The notes under the pieces were generated by a model that ran no database searches, had not been told where the DNA came from, and worked only from the letters and a program-made list of their open reading frames with translations. A stretch of DNA of 35,754 bases from Lachnospiraceae bacterium (GTDB lineage: Bacteria; Bacillota; Clostridia; Lachnospirales; Lachnospiraceae): contig CABIZF010000020.1 in NCBI GenBank assembly GCA_902363135.1, positions 1 through 35,754 on the forward strand, written 5' to 3'. Shown piece by piece: positions 16,701 through 25,352 of the stretch; the stretch's first letter is position 1; each line of letters begins with the position of its first letter. The translations under genes and the position numbers were made by a program.

Positions 16701-18017
16701 GTCGACGGTGCCGTTTTTGATCTTGATGCATTTCATGTCCTGACCGCCGATGTCGAGAATGCAGTCTACCTCCGGATCAAAGAAGGAAGCGGCGTAGTAG
16801 TGCGATACGGTCTCGACCTCGCCCTCGTCGAGCATGAGTGCCGATTTGATCAGTGCCTCGCCGTAGCCGGTCGAGCAGGACCATGCAATCGTTGCGGTAT
16901 CAGGAAGCTTGCTGTAAATATCCTGCACGGCATGGATCGCGGTGCGCAGCGGGCTTCCGTTGTTGTTGCTGTAGAACGAATACAGAAGGGAACCGTCCTC
17001 ACCGACGAGCGCAGCCTTCGTGGTCGTCGATCCGGCATCAATGCCGAGAAAACAGTTGCCCTTGTACGTGCCAAGCGGTGCCGTCTTTACCTGATTGCGG
17101 CTCTGACGCTGCAAGAAGAGGTCATAGTCCTCCTCCGTGCGAAAGAGCGGTTCCATACGGGCCACCTCGAATTCCAGGTGGATCGGCTTTGAAAGACGCT
17201 CCTTTAAATCGGAAAGTGTCGTCACCGTCGCCTCTTTTGCGTTCAGGGCAGAGCCGATCGCTGCGAACAGGTGCGAGTTTTCCGGGATGAGCGCATGCTC
17301 CTCGTCGAGCTTTAAGGTGCGGATAAATGCTTCGCGCAGCTCGGAGAGGAAATGCAGCGGACCGCCGAGAAAGGCCACATGACCACGGATCGGTTTACCG
17401 CAGGCGAGACCGGAGATTGTCTGGTTGACAACAGCCTGGAAAATAGAGGCAGAAAGATCCTCCTTCGTCGCACCTTCGTTGATCAGCGGCTGGATATCAG
17501 ATTTTGCAAATACGCCGCAGCGGGCTGCGATGGAGTAGAGCGACTGATAATTCTTCGCATACTCATTTAATCCGGTGGCATCCGTCTGTAAAAGAGAAGC
17601 CATCTGGTCGATGAAAGAGCCCGTGCCGCCTGCGCAAATGCCGTTCATACGCTGTTCGACGTTGCCGCCTTCGAAGTAGATGATCTTGGCGTCTTCGCCG
17701 CCGAGCTCAATCGCGACATCGGTCTGCGGGAGAAAGTGCTCCAGAGAGGATGCGACGGCGATGACCTCCTGCACAAACGGGATTTCCAGATGATTGGCAA
17801 GCGTCAGTCCGCCGGAACCGGTGATGACCGGGGAGACGGAAAGCTCACCGAGCTGCTCTGTTGCTTCTGCGATCAGAGCAGAGAGTGTTTCCTGAATATT
17901 TGCATAATGACGCCGGTAATCCGAAAAAAGGAGCTCCTTATCGGGGCTCAGAACGGCGACCTTGACGGTCGTGGAACCAATGTCAATGCCAAGGGTATGT
18001 ATTGCTGTAGATGACAT
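13785..18017 (-). CDS. Large 2-hydroxyacyl-CoA dehydratase activase-like protein (two BadF/HgdC ATPase domains)
   Basis: This 1410-residue protein fuses two activase (ASKHA-fold ATPase) domains with a dehydratase-like C-terminal half. Domain one begins [14 protein letters not shown] (9-22) and has Cys128 ([12 protein letters not shown]) and Cys167 ([11 protein letters not shown]), matching the two cysteines that hold the [4Fe-4S] cluster between HgdC subunits. Domain two begins [15 protein letters not shown] (about 323) with [13 protein letters not shown] and [14 protein letters not shown] cysteine-rich segment CKGCTNQC...CERG follows near 620, then DUF2229-like and HgdB-like regions. HgdC-type proteins drive ATP-dependent electron transfer to dehydratases; the role of the fused form is unknown. 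No dehydratase substrate genes are adjacent. A hairpin separates its ribosome binding site from the ATG. Confidence 0.88.
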   Translation of the reverse strand: MSSTAIHTLGIDIGSTTVKVAVLSPDKELLFSDYRRHYANIQETLSALIAEATEQLGELSVSPVITGSGGLTLANHLEIPFVQEVIAVASSLEHFLPQTDVAIELGGEDAKIIYFEGGNVEQRMNGICAGGTGSFIDQMASLLQTDATGLNEYAKNYQSLYSIAARCGVFAKSDIQPLINEGATKEDLSASIFQAVVNQTISGLACGKPIRGHVAFLGGPLHFLSELREAFIRTLKLDEEHALIPENSHLFAAIGSALNAKEATVTTLSDLKERLSKPIHLEFEVARMEPLFRTEEDYDLFLQRQSRNQVKTAPLGTYKGNCFLGIDAGSTTTKAALVGEDGSLLYSFYSNNNGSPLRTAIHAVQDIYSKLPDTATIAWSCSTGYGEALIKSALMLDEGEVETVSHYYAASFFDPEVDCILDIGGQDMKCIKIKNGTVDSVQLNEACSSGCGSFIETFAKSLNYSVQNFAKAALFAKHPIDLGTRCTVFMNSKVKQAQKEGAEVSDISAGLAYSVIKNALYKVIKVSDATQLGRHIVVQGGTFYNDAVLRSFERIANCEAIRPDIAGIMGAFGAALVARERFHAGDKTTMLSIDRINALTFTTTMTKCKGCTNQCRLTINRFSGGRQFISGNRCERGIGKERNKDHVPNLFEFKNKLLFSYEPLPEDEATRGIVGIPRVLNMYENYPFWFRFFTDLKYRVVLSPASTRKIYELGIESIPSESECYPAKLAHGHVEWLVKKGIKYIFYPCIPYERTEFPEAGNHYNCPIVTSYAENIKNNVESLRAEHVRFDNPFIAFTNLDTVTSGLKKAFPDIPASEIEAAAKAGWDELAHTRLAMYEKGQETLQYLKETGRHGIVLAGRPYHIDAEINHGIPELINSYGLAVLTEDSVSNLNPVERPLIVLDQWMYHSRLYAAANFVKTRDDLDLIQLNSFGCGLDAVTTDQVNDILSNSDKIYTCLKIDEVNNLGAARIRVRSLISAIRVRKERTHDERKIVPASTERVVFTKEMRKTYTILCPQMSPIHFKMLEAAFNASDYNLVVLPNDNKKSVDVGLKYVNNDACYPSLMVVGQVMEALLSGKYDLNHTAVLMSQTGGGCRASNYVGFIRRALKKAGMAQIPVISINLSGLESNPGFSISYYLVKRGMFAIVFGDLFMRCLYRMRPYEKVPGSANELHRKWEERCCKFVSGKPTYREFKKLCREIVHDFDTLPITDEKKPKVGVVGEILVKFLPAANNYLVDLLESEGAQAVVPDLMDFLLYCFYNQNFKAEHLGTKKSSATIANFGIAFLEKLRGTAAKALAESEHFDPPAHIEDLAKMATDIVSCGNQTGEGWFLTGEMLELIHSGVNNIVCTQPFACLPNHVVGKGVIKELRRQYPSSNIVAIDYDPGASEVNQLNRIKLMLSTAVKNLNK

Positions 18018-18027
18018 ATAAGTAATA

Positions 18028-18049
18028 GCAGGGATTCCCTGCGCCTCCT
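18028..18049 (-). promoter_or_regulatory. Ribosome binding site separated from the start codon by a hairpin
   Basis: On the minus strand AGGAGG (18049-18044) lies 26 nt before the activase ATG, much too far for normal initiation. A 6-bp hairpin (GCAGGG/CCCTGC, 18042-18028) sits between them; folding it would reduce the effective spacing to about 11 nt. Confidence 0.5.
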
Positions 18050-18071
18050 TTTATATACTGTGTTCTGCGAC

Positions 18072-18166
18072 GTTCAGTGCGCAGGCCGCAGACACGTTTG
18101 CTTCGCAAACTATCCGCTCACTGCGTGAGCTACAGTCTGTCTTTGCATTTTGCTGCTGCACTGAAC
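18072..18166. repeat. Cloverleaf-like inverted repeat
   Basis: The outer arms GTTCAGTGC and GCACTGAAC enclose an inner stem CAGAC/GTCTG, which in turn encloses two perfect hairpins: GTTTGCTTCGCAAAC (18096-18110) and GCTCACTGCGTGAGC (18116-18130). It lies upstream of the activase gene in a gene-free stretch. Confidence 0.7.
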
Positions 18167-18486
18167 TGGTACGTGGGGATTATACGACATTTTTTTTGAA
18201 AGATCAAATTACTTGCATTCTGTTTTGTTTCCATATATACTAATAGTTCAGGAATCTGTCCTTTGAAAAAAAGGCTGGAAGCCGGAATTGGAGCGCCGAT
18301 CAAAGTGATTATGAACAAATTCATGGTAAAATCTGGAACAATGATCGGAAAACTGACGATTTTTTAGCAGAATCTTAAAAGAAAATATTTTTGTTAAAAA
18401 AACGTTAAGAACAGACGGGCGGCGGGAGATCAGACAGGCAAAGGCCGGAGCTGAGGAGAAGATGCGGCCGCACGGAGGAGGAGACT
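18167..18486. other. Gene-free stretch upstream of tgt
   Basis: About 320 bp, A+T-rich in its centre, with no gene that I can support. A short open frame ending at the TAG near 18365 has no ribosome binding site. A T run at 18189-18196 and a G+C-rich stretch at 18414-18476 stand out; the tgt ribosome binding site GGAGGAGG ends at 18482. Confidence 0.5.
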
Positions 18487-19623
18487 ATGGCAGAGTATAA
18501 AATACTGAAAACAGAAGGGCGTGCAAAACGCGCCGAATTTAAGACCGTACACGGTACGGTGCAGACACCGGTGTTTATGAATGTCGGTACGGTAGCTGCG
18601 ATCAAAGGCGCAGTGGCAACGACGGATTTAAAGGAGATTGGCACACAGATCGAGCTGTCGAATACCTATCATTTGCATGTACGTCCAGGCGATGAGGTCG
18701 TAAAGAAGCTTGGCGGATTGCACCGCTTTATGAACTGGGATCGTCCGATCCTGACGGATTCCGGCGGATTTCAGGTATTTTCCCTTGCGAGTCTTCGGAA
18801 AATCAAGGAGGAGGGAGTATACTTCCAGTCTCACATTGACGGACGTAAGATTTTCATGGGACCGGAAGAGAGTATGCAGATTCAGTCCAATCTGGGCTCC
18901 ACGATCGCGATGGCATTTGATGAGTGTCCGTCAAGCGTGGCGGACCGCACATATGTCCAGCGGTCTGTCGAGCGCACGACACGCTGGCTGGCGCGCTGTA
19001 AGACGGAGATGGCACGGCTGAACAGCCTTGAGGATACGGTGAACCCGCATCAGCTGCTGTTCGGAATCAATCAGGGTGCGATTTATTCGGATATCCGTAT
19101 CGAGCACGCAAAGCAGATCCGGGAGATGGATCTGGATGGCTACGCAGTCGGCGGATTGGCAGTCGGTGAGACACATGAGGAGATGTATCATATTCTGGAT
19201 GAGGTCGTTCCGTATCTTCCGCAGGAGAAGCCGGTCTATCTGATGGGTGTCGGCACACCGCTGAATATTCTGGAGGCCGTCGACCGTGGCGTGGATTTCT
19301 TTGACTGCGTTTATCCGTCCAGAAACGGCCGTCACGGACATGTCTATACAAAGGACGGCAAGCTGAACCTCTTTAATGCCAAATATGAGCTGGATGACCG
19401 TCCGATCGAGGAGGGATGTCAGTGTCCGGCCTGCCGCCATTACAGCAGGGCATATATTCGCCACCTGCTCAAGGCGAAGGAGATGCTCGGTATGCGTCTG
19501 TGCGTCCTGCATAATCTTTATTTCTACAATCATCTCATGGAGGACATCCGCGATGCGATCGACGAAGGCCGCTATCAGGAGTTCAAAAAGGAGCGTGTGG
19601 ACCGGTATACACAAGGAGCGTAG
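18487..19623 (+). CDS. tgt: tRNA-guanine transglycosylase
   Basis: Tgt exchanges guanine 34 for preQ1 in tRNAs with GUN anticodons, a step in queuosine modification. The 378-residue protein shows DSGGFQVFSL (about 89-98, with the general acid Asp), the substrate pocket GGLAVGE (about 227-233), the nucleophile region DCVYPSRNGRHG and the zinc site CQCPACRHYSRAYIRHLL followed by LCVLHNLYFYN. Length is standard. The start follows a GGAGGAGGAGACT leader. yajC lies downstream, a common arrangement in Firmicutes, although here yajC has its own promoter in the 118-bp gap. Confidence 0.97.
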   Translation: MAEYKILKTEGRAKRAEFKTVHGTVQTPVFMNVGTVAAIKGAVATTDLKEIGTQIELSNTYHLHVRPGDEVVKKLGGLHRFMNWDRPILTDSGGFQVFSLASLRKIKEEGVYFQSHIDGRKIFMGPEESMQIQSNLGSTIAMAFDECPSSVADRTYVQRSVERTTRWLARCKTEMARLNSLEDTVNPHQLLFGINQGAIYSDIRIEHAKQIREMDLDGYAVGGLAVGETHEEMYHILDEVVPYLPQEKPVYLMGVGTPLNILEAVDRGVDFFDCVYPSRNGRHGHVYTKDGKLNLFNAKYELDDRPIEEGCQCPACRHYSRAYIRHLLKAKEMLGMRLCVLHNLYFYNHLMEDIRDAIDEGRYQEFKKERVDRYTQGA

Positions 19624-19675
19624 GCAGGCAACCAGAGAAAAGCTCGGAAACGGGCCAGAAATTACAAAAAAAGAC

Positions 19676-19704
19676 TTGCCCAATGAAAACAGATTGTGTA
19701 TTAT
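19676..19704 (+). promoter_or_regulatory. Promoter of yajC
   Basis: TTGCCC and TATTAT are separated by 17 bp, about 38 bp upstream of the yajC start. Confidence 0.5.
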
Positions 19705-19741
19705 AGTAGGGATACGTGCAGAAACAAGGAGGAACTGAAGC

Positions 19742-20056
19742 ATGATGAATCTTTTAACAGAGTCTGCTGCATCGGCAGGCGGTGGTATTGCATTGATGGT
19801 GATCTACATCGTGATCATTGGTGCTGCGATGTACTTTTTCGCAATCCGTCCTCAGAAGAAGGAACAGAGGAGAATGACCGCGATGCTTTCTGCCCTTGAG
19901 ATCGGAGATACCGTTGTAACAACGAGCGGTTTTTATGGTGTGGTGATCGACATCACGGATGAAGACTGTATTGTAGAGTTCGGAAGCAATAAGAACTGCC
20001 GAATTCCGATGAAAAAGAGCGCGATCGCCGAGGTGGAGAAGCCGGGCGAGGCATAA
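19742..20056 (+). CDS. yajC: Preprotein translocase accessory subunit YajC
   Basis: This 104-residue single-span membrane protein accompanies the SecDF-YajC part of the Sec translocase. It has one membrane segment at about 14-35, followed at once by the family motif FFAIRPQKKEQRRMTAML and the conserved soluble part LEIGDTVVTTSGFYGVV with IVEFG. AAGGAGG lies 9 nt before the ATG at 19742; a second ATG follows immediately. secDF is not in the window. An intrinsic terminator follows directly. Confidence 0.94.
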   Translation: MMNLLTESAASAGGGIALMVIYIVIIGAAMYFFAIRPQKKEQRRMTAMLSALEIGDTVVTTSGFYGVVIDITDEDCIVEFGSNKNCRIPMKKSAIAEVEKPGEA

Positions 20057-20070
20057 ATGCACAGGTGGAG

Positions 20071-20105
20071 AATGCCGGGAGCTGATGAGCCCCGGCGTTT
20101 TTCTG
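20071..20105 (+). terminator. Intrinsic terminator of yajC
   Basis: ATGCCGGG pairs with CCCCGGCGT around GAGCTGATGAG-type loop bases and is followed by five T. Confidence 0.85.
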
Positions 20106-20209
20106 TTTGTGAGGAATAAATACAGCCCCTGTCAAATAAATTTTCCAGTGTCTGTTTTTTCACGTTTGCTGCTGTTCAAAACTTTACCACATGAAATTGC
20201 TAAAATCAG

Positions 20210-20238
20210 TTGAAATCTTTCGGAAAATGCTTTATGAT
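20210..20238 (+). promoter_or_regulatory. Promoter of the leuB leader transcript
   Basis: TTGAAA and TATGAT are separated by 17 bp. Transcription would begin near 20245, giving a leader of about 259 nt before leuB. Confidence 0.5.
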
Positions 20239-20244
20239 AGTGAG

Positions 20245-20400
20245 AAAGCTTTTGGCAGGCGTGACGGAAATCCGTCCGTGTGGCAGAAACGGTTGGCTGG
20301 TGTAGAGATACAGCCCGATCAGAAAGCAGGCTGCAAGGATGCAGTATTCAGAAGAAAATGCGGCAGGCTTCTGACAGAATCAGAGGGCTGCCATTTTTAA
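20245..20400 (+). promoter_or_regulatory. leuB leader with intrinsic terminator (candidate attenuator or riboswitch)
   Basis: The leader ends in a strong terminator at 20354-20398: GGCAG, TTCTGA and their partners TCAGAG, CTGCC form a 13-bp stem with one mismatch and one wobble, then five T. Upstream, GACGGAAATCCGTC forms a hairpin, and one CAGCC near 20312 can pair either with GGCTG before it or with GGCTG after it, so alternative folds exist. The terminator stands about 105 nt before leuB, hence it must be read through. No T-box consensus and no leucine-rich leader peptide were found, so the signal is unassigned. Confidence 0.5.
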
Positions 20401-20503
20401 TCGAATCAAGCAGCATCTGAATGAACATGTTCTGGTGAATGCTCGGCTGTATGGGATGGCAAAATCAGAAAGACAGAGGCGCCGGCAGAAAGGATGACAG
20501 AAG

Positions 20504-21589
20504 ATGAACTATAAAATTGGAGTGATTCCGGGTGACGGAATCGGACCGGAGATTGTAAAGGAAGCGCGCCGCGTGCTGGATACGGCTGCTGAAAAATATG
20601 GATTTTCCCTGGAATATACCGAGCTTCTGATGGGCGGCGCGTCCATCGATGTGCACGGAATACCGCTTACGGATGAGACGATCGCGGAGGCAAAGACAAA
20701 GGATGCCGTGCTGATGGGCTCCATCGGCGGTGATGCGAAGACTTCTCCCTGGTATCAGCTTCCGCCGGAAAAGCGTCCGGAGGCAGGACTTCTGAAGCTG
20801 CGCAAGTCTCTGAACTTGTTTGCAAATCTTCGTCCGGCGTATCTGTATGAGGAACTCAAGGCGGCGTGCCCGCTGCGCGATGAGATCATCGGGGACGGCT
20901 TCGATATGCTGATCATGCGTGAGCTGACCGGTGGGCTGTATTTCGGAGCGCGCAGAACAGTCGTAGAAAATGGTGTGCGTGAGGCGACGGATACACTCGT
21001 TTATAATGAAAATGAAATTCGGCGCATTGCGATAAAGGGATTTGATATTGCGCGGAAGCGCCGCAAAAAGGTGTGCAGTGTGGATAAGGCAAACGTCCTT
21101 GATTCCTCCAGATTGTGGAGAAGTGTCGTTGAGGATGTGGCAAAGGATTATCCGGATGTTGAGCTGTCCCATATGCTCGTCGACAACTGCGCCATGCAGC
21201 TTGTAAAGAATCCGGCACAGTTTGATGTGATCCTGACCGAGAACATGTTCGGCGATATTCTCTCCGATGAGGCGAGTATGGTGACCGGATCGATCGGAAT
21301 GCTTTCGTCCGCTTCCTTAAATGAGACGAAGTTCGGACTGTATGAGCCGAGCCACGGATCGGCACCGGACATTGCAGGACAGAACATCGCAAACCCGATC
21401 GCGACGATCCTTTCTGCGGCAATGCTGCTGCGCTACTCACTGGATCAGGATGCTGCCGCAGATGCGATTGAGGCAGCGGTCAGACAGGTATTAAAGGACG
21501 GCTACCGCACGGTGGACATCATGTCCGAGGGCTGCACGCAGGTTGGCACCGAGGAGATGGGTGCACGGATCGCAGAGCGGATCCGGTAG
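20504..21589 (+). CDS. leuB: 3-Isopropylmalate dehydrogenase
   Basis: LeuB oxidatively decarboxylates 3-isopropylmalate with NAD in leucine synthesis. The 361-residue protein has the N-terminal [18 protein letters not shown], the substrate-binding [14 protein letters not shown] (about 138-151), the catalytic Lys and Tyr region, and the metal-binding/NAD region [19 protein letters not shown] with [11 protein letters not shown] that defines the decarboxylating dehydrogenase family. Length is standard. It is the first gene of leuB-ilvD-ilvB, preceded by a leader with a terminator. leuA and leuCD are not in the window. The ribosome binding site is AAAGGA, 12 nt before the start. Confidence 0.96.
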   Translation: MNYKIGVIPGDGIGPEIVKEARRVLDTAAEKYGFSLEYTELLMGGASIDVHGIPLTDETIAEAKTKDAVLMGSIGGDAKTSPWYQLPPEKRPEAGLLKLRKSLNLFANLRPAYLYEELKAACPLRDEIIGDGFDMLIMRELTGGLYFGARRTVVENGVREATDTLVYNENEIRRIAIKGFDIARKRRKKVCSVDKANVLDSSRLWRSVVEDVAKDYPDVELSHMLVDNCAMQLVKNPAQFDVILTENMFGDILSDEASMVTGSIGMLSSASLNETKFGLYEPSHGSAPDIAGQNIANPIATILSAAMLLRYSLDQDAAADAIEAAVRQVLKDGYRTVDIMSEGCTQVGTEEMGARIAERIR

Positions 21590-21610
21590 TACCGCGTTCA
21601 TAAACAGGCA

Positions 21611-21640
21611 GCAAAAGAGGATTGTGAATGTCCGCTTTGC
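21611..21640 (+). repeat. Modular repeat family, partial diverged copy
   Basis: The stretch reads GAGGATTGTGAATGTCCGCT then TTGC, matching the core of the repeats at 11083 and 35473 with a few changes. It lies between leuB and ilvD. Confidence 0.5.
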
Positions 21641-21733
21641 TTTCAGAAATACGATCCGGGGCATTGGCTACAGGTAAAAGGCTGTGGTCAGATCCGGAGA
21701 GAGGATAGTATTATACAGGAGGAGTACCATATT

Positions 21734-23410
21734 ATGAAAAGTGATGCAGTAAAAAAAGGAATTCAGCAGGCTCCGCACCGGTCATTGTTCAATGCGCTTG
21801 GGCTGACCGAGGAAGAGATGAAGCGTCCGCTGATCGGTATTGTCAATTCTTATAACGAGATCGTACCGGGCCATATGAATCTGGATAAGATCACAGAGGC
21901 TGTCAAGATGGGCGTAGCCATGGCAGGCGGCGTACCACGTGTATTTCCGGCAATTGCGGTTTGTGACGGTATCGCAATGGGACATGTCGGCATGAAGTAT
22001 TCGCTCGTGACCCGTGACCTGATTGCGGATTCGACGGAGTGTATGGCGATTGCACATCAGTTTGATGCGCTTGTCATGATCCCGAACTGTGACAAAAATG
22101 TCCCGGGACTTTTGATGGCAGCGGCACGGCTGAATATTCCTACTATTTTCGTCAGCGGCGGCCCGATGCTGGCAGGCCATGTACACGGAAGAAAGCGTAG
22201 CCTTTCCTCTATGTTTGAGGCAGTCGGTGAGCATGCCGCAGGCAAGATGAGCGATGAAGAGGTCGTAGAATACGAGAACAAGGTCTGCCCAACCTGTGGA
22301 TCCTGCTCCGGTATGTACACAGCAAACAGCATGAACTGCCTGACCGAAGTACTCGGCATGGGATTGAAGGGCAACGGCACGATCCCGGCTGTTTACTCTG
22401 AGCGTATCCGTCTGGCAAAGATGGCCGGTATGCAGATCATGGAGCTTTTGAAGAAAAATATCCGTCCGCGTGACATCATGACAAAGGAAGCATTTATGAA
22501 CGCACTGACTGTCGACATGGCGCTTGGCTGTTCGACAAACAGTATGCTGCATCTTCCTGCAATCGCACATGAGGCAGGTGTGGAGCTGAATGTGGACATC
22601 GCAAATGAGATCAGCGCGCGTACCCCGAATGTATGCCATCTGGCTCCGGCAGGCCCGACCTATATCGAGGATCTTAATGAGGCAGGCGGCGTATACGCAG
22701 TCATGAACGAGCTGTCCGAGAAGAATCTGCTGAACCTGGATTGTATGACCGTCACCGGAAAGACCGTTGGCGAAAATATCAGGGGCTGCAAGAACCTGAA
22801 TCCGGAAGTCATCCGTCCGCTTGATAATCCGTACAGCACGACCGGCGGTCTTGCAATTCTGAAGGGCAATCTGGCACCGGATTCCGGAGTCGTAAAGCGT
22901 TCCGCAGTCGTTCCGGAGATGATGGTGCATGAGGGACCGGCAAGAGTATTTGACTGCGAAGAGGATGCGATAGAAGCGATTCTCGGTGGCAAGATCCATC
23001 CGGGAGATGTCGTAGTCATCCGCTATGAGGGACCGAAGGGCGGTCCGGGCATGCGTGAGATGCTCAATCCGACCTCAGCGATTGCAGGCATGGGACTTGG
23101 CAGCTCGGTGGCACTGATCACAGACGGACGTTTTAGCGGTGCATCCCGCGGTGCTTCGATCGGACATGTATCTCCGGAGGCAGCGGTCGGCGGCCCGATC
23201 GCACTCGTCGAGGAAGGCGATATTATCAAGATCAACATTCCGGAGTGCACGTTGAACCTGGATGTCAGCGACGAAGAGCTGGCGAAGCGCAGAAGCAAAT
23301 GGCAGCCGAGAGAGCCGAAGATCACGACCGGCTATCTGGCACGCTATGCATCGCTTGTCACATCCGGCAACCGTGGAGCGATCCTTGAGGTTCCGGGAAA
23401 AGAGAAATAA
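21734..23410 (+). CDS. ilvD: Dihydroxy-acid dehydratase
   Basis: IlvD dehydrates 2,3-dihydroxy-isovalerate and 2,3-dihydroxy-3-methylvalerate to the 2-keto acids in valine and isoleucine synthesis. The 558-residue protein shows the iron-sulfur and metal motifs [11 protein letters not shown] (about 115-125) and [21 protein letters not shown] (about 186-206), plus [13 protein letters not shown] near the C-terminus. Length and motifs are standard. AGGAGG precedes the start. It stands 144 bp after leuB and 18 bp before ilvB, so ilvD and ilvB are co-transcribed. Confidence 0.97.
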   Translation: MKSDAVKKGIQQAPHRSLFNALGLTEEEMKRPLIGIVNSYNEIVPGHMNLDKITEAVKMGVAMAGGVPRVFPAIAVCDGIAMGHVGMKYSLVTRDLIADSTECMAIAHQFDALVMIPNCDKNVPGLLMAAARLNIPTIFVSGGPMLAGHVHGRKRSLSSMFEAVGEHAAGKMSDEEVVEYENKVCPTCGSCSGMYTANSMNCLTEVLGMGLKGNGTIPAVYSERIRLAKMAGMQIMELLKKNIRPRDIMTKEAFMNALTVDMALGCSTNSMLHLPAIAHEAGVELNVDIANEISARTPNVCHLAPAGPTYIEDLNEAGGVYAVMNELSEKNLLNLDCMTVTGKTVGENIRGCKNLNPEVIRPLDNPYSTTGGLAILKGNLAPDSGVVKRSAVVPEMMVHEGPARVFDCEEDAIEAILGGKIHPGDVVVIRYEGPKGGPGMREMLNPTSAIAGMGLGSSVALITDGRFSGASRGASIGHVSPEAAVGGPIALVEEGDIIKINIPECTLNLDVSDEELAKRRSKWQPREPKITTGYLARYASLVTSGNRGAILEVPGKEK

Positions 23411-23428
23411 GAGAAAGGATATACGCCA

Positions 23429-25105
23429 ATGAAACTGACAGGATCAGAAATTGTTATTGAATGTTTGAAAGAACAGGGTGTGGATACCGTCTTCGGATAT
23501 CCGGGCGGAGCGATTCTGAACATTTATGATGAATTATATAAACACAGCAGTGAAATTCACCATATCCTGACGTCTCATGAGCAGGGTGCTTCCCATGCGG
23601 CAGACGGCTATGCACGCGCGACCGGTAAGGTCGGCGTCTGTATGGCGACATCCGGACCGGGTGCGACGAATCTGGTGACCGGTATCGCAACAGCTTATAT
23701 GGATTCCGTTCCGATCGTTGCGATCACGGCGAACGTATCCGTTCCGCTTCTTGGTCGGGACAGCTTCCAGGAGATCGATATCACCGGTGTCACGATGCCG
23801 ATCACGAAGCACAATTTTATCGTAAAGGATGTGACGGAGCTGGCAGATACGATCCGCTGGGCGTTCCGCATTGCGAAGGAAGGACGACCGGGTCCGGTGC
23901 TGATCGATATCACAAAGGATGTCACGGCAGCATCTGCAGAGTATACACCACAGAAGCCGGAGCCGACCGAGCGCAGCACCGAGTACATTCGTGAGAGCGA
24001 TCTGGAAGAAGCAGTGAAGCTGATCAAGGAAAGCAGCCGTCCGTTTATCTTTGTAGGCGGCGGTGCAGTCATCTCAGATGCGGATCAGGAGCTCAAGGAG
24101 CTGGCAGATAAGCTGCATGCTCCGGTTGCAGATTCTTTGATGGGCAAGGGCGCATATAGCGGAGCGAGTGATCTGTACTGCGGCATGCTCGGCATGCACG
24201 GTACAAAGGCAGCGAACCTGGGCGTGACCAGATGTGATCTTCTTATTGTTGTCGGGTCCCGGTTCAGTGATCGTGTCGTTGGACAGGCAAGAAGCTTTGC
24301 GAAAAATGCAAAGATCATCCAGATCGATGTCGACCCGGCAGAGATTAATAAAAATATTCTGGTGGACTGCAGCATTATCGGTGATGTGCGGGAGGTACTT
24401 GACCGGTTGAATGCACGGCTTCCGGAGATGCGCCACGATGAGTGGGACGATGAGATCCGCGCATTGAAAGCAAACTATCCGTTGAAATATGACCACAGTG
24501 TCCTGACCGGCCCGTATGTGGTTGAGGAGATCGACCGTCAGACAAAGGGTGATGCGATCATCGTTACCGAGGTCGGACAGCATCAGATGTGGGCTGCACA
24601 GTATTATAAATATCTGAGACCGCACAGCCTGCTGACATCCGGCGGACTTGGCACAATGGGATATGGACTTGGCGCGGCACTTGGCGCAAAAATGGGACGT
24701 CCGGAAAAGACCGTCATAAATATCGCAGGCGACGGCTGCTTCCGTATGAATATGAACGAGATCGCAACAGCTGGCAGATACAACATCCCGGTCATCGAGG
24801 TAGTTATCAACAACCACGTGCTCGGAATGGTGCGCCAATGGCAGAATCTCTTCTACGGTGAGCGCTACTCCCAGACGGTACTGGAAGACGCAGTAGACTT
24901 TGTGAAGCTGGCAGAGGCTATGGGTGTACAGGGCCGTCGCGTTACGACGAAGGAGGAATTCAACGAGGCGCTGCAGTATGCGATCAGCCTTGGAAAGCCG
25001 TACCTCATCGACTGCCAGATCGACAGCGACGATAAGGTATTTCCGATGGTTCCGGCAGGCAAGCCGATTGAGACTGTCTTTGACCAGGACGACCTGAAAA
25101 AATAA
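23429..25105 (+). CDS. ilvB: Acetolactate synthase, large (catalytic) subunit
   Basis: IlvB condenses pyruvate with pyruvate or 2-oxobutyrate using thiamin diphosphate. The 558-residue protein has the cofactor-activating Glu in TSHEQGASHAADGYAR (about 48-63), the central FAD-type domain, and the thiamin-diphosphate/Mg motif GDGCFRMNMNEI ending in VINN (about 433-460). It starts with AGAAAGGATATACGCC as leader 18 bp after ilvD. The small regulatory subunit gene (ilvN/ilvH) does not follow; the next 240 bp are repeats. A catabolic acetolactate synthase is less likely because of the ilvD and leuB neighbours. Confidence 0.95.
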   Translation: MKLTGSEIVIECLKEQGVDTVFGYPGGAILNIYDELYKHSSEIHHILTSHEQGASHAADGYARATGKVGVCMATSGPGATNLVTGIATAYMDSVPIVAITANVSVPLLGRDSFQEIDITGVTMPITKHNFIVKDVTELADTIRWAFRIAKEGRPGPVLIDITKDVTAASAEYTPQKPEPTERSTEYIRESDLEEAVKLIKESSRPFIFVGGGAVISDADQELKELADKLHAPVADSLMGKGAYSGASDLYCGMLGMHGTKAANLGVTRCDLLIVVGSRFSDRVVGQARSFAKNAKIIQIDVDPAEINKNILVDCSIIGDVREVLDRLNARLPEMRHDEWDDEIRALKANYPLKYDHSVLTGPYVVEEIDRQTKGDAIIVTEVGQHQMWAAQYYKYLRPHSLLTSGGLGTMGYGLGAALGAKMGRPEKTVINIAGDGCFRMNMNEIATAGRYNIPVIEVVINNHVLGMVRQWQNLFYGERYSQTVLEDAVDFVKLAEAMGVQGRRVTTKEEFNEALQYAISLGKPYLIDCQIDSDDKVFPMVPAGKPIETVFDQDDLKK

Positions 25106-25120
25106 ATGGACGTTTGGGCG

Positions 25121-25329
25121 GTCAAGCGGATATTCGCAATCCGCTTTGCTACTTGCAAGATCATAAGGAATCCTCCCGCAAGCGGGTCCCTCCTTATGAT
25201 ATGTCATAACAGAATAGCTGCTTCGCAGCTTATCAGGAGTGGCTTGCACCACTCCTGATACAAGCAAGTCCCACCCCACTGTTTATTGCTTCACGCAATT
25301 GAAGCAAGTGACTTGCTTGATTCGGTTAA
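25121..25329 (-). repeat. Modular repeat family, long nested copy
   Basis: The outer part (GTCAAGCGGATATTCGCAAT ... ACTTGC, and TTGATTCGGTTAA at the end) matches the short copy at 13671-13720. Between these parts lie about 160 extra bp (25157-25316) bounded by ACTTGC on both sides. The extra part has a 41-nt hairpin (25160-25200) shared with 11102-11142, a GCTTCGC mini-hairpin (25220-25226), and a perfect 12-bp hairpin at 25231-25260 (arms TATCAGGAGTGG and CCACTCCTGATA). It fills the ilvB-serC gap and may act as a terminator region. Confidence 0.8.
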
Positions 25330-25352
25330 AAAAGTTGAGGAGGATGAAAAAA

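Noticed and set aside
18130..18324. 64-codon minus-strand frame upstream of the activase
   Set aside because: It starts without a ribosome binding site and runs into the cloverleaf repeat; no family resemblance.
18200..18365. Small peptide gene (AgrD-like signal?) ending with MNKFMVKSGTMIGKLTIF
   Set aside because: There is no ribosome binding site, no adjacent agrB-type gene and no strong family resemblance.
20245..20400. Cobalamin riboswitch or T-box in the leuB leader
   Set aside because: Short stretches look vaguely similar to a cobalamin box, but the conserved core and the T-box AGGGTGG element are not there. Left as an unassigned leader.
23429..25105. Missing small subunit as evidence of a catabolic acetolactate synthase
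   Set aside because: The leuB-ilvD context points to biosynthesis, and ilvN may lie elsewhere in the genome.
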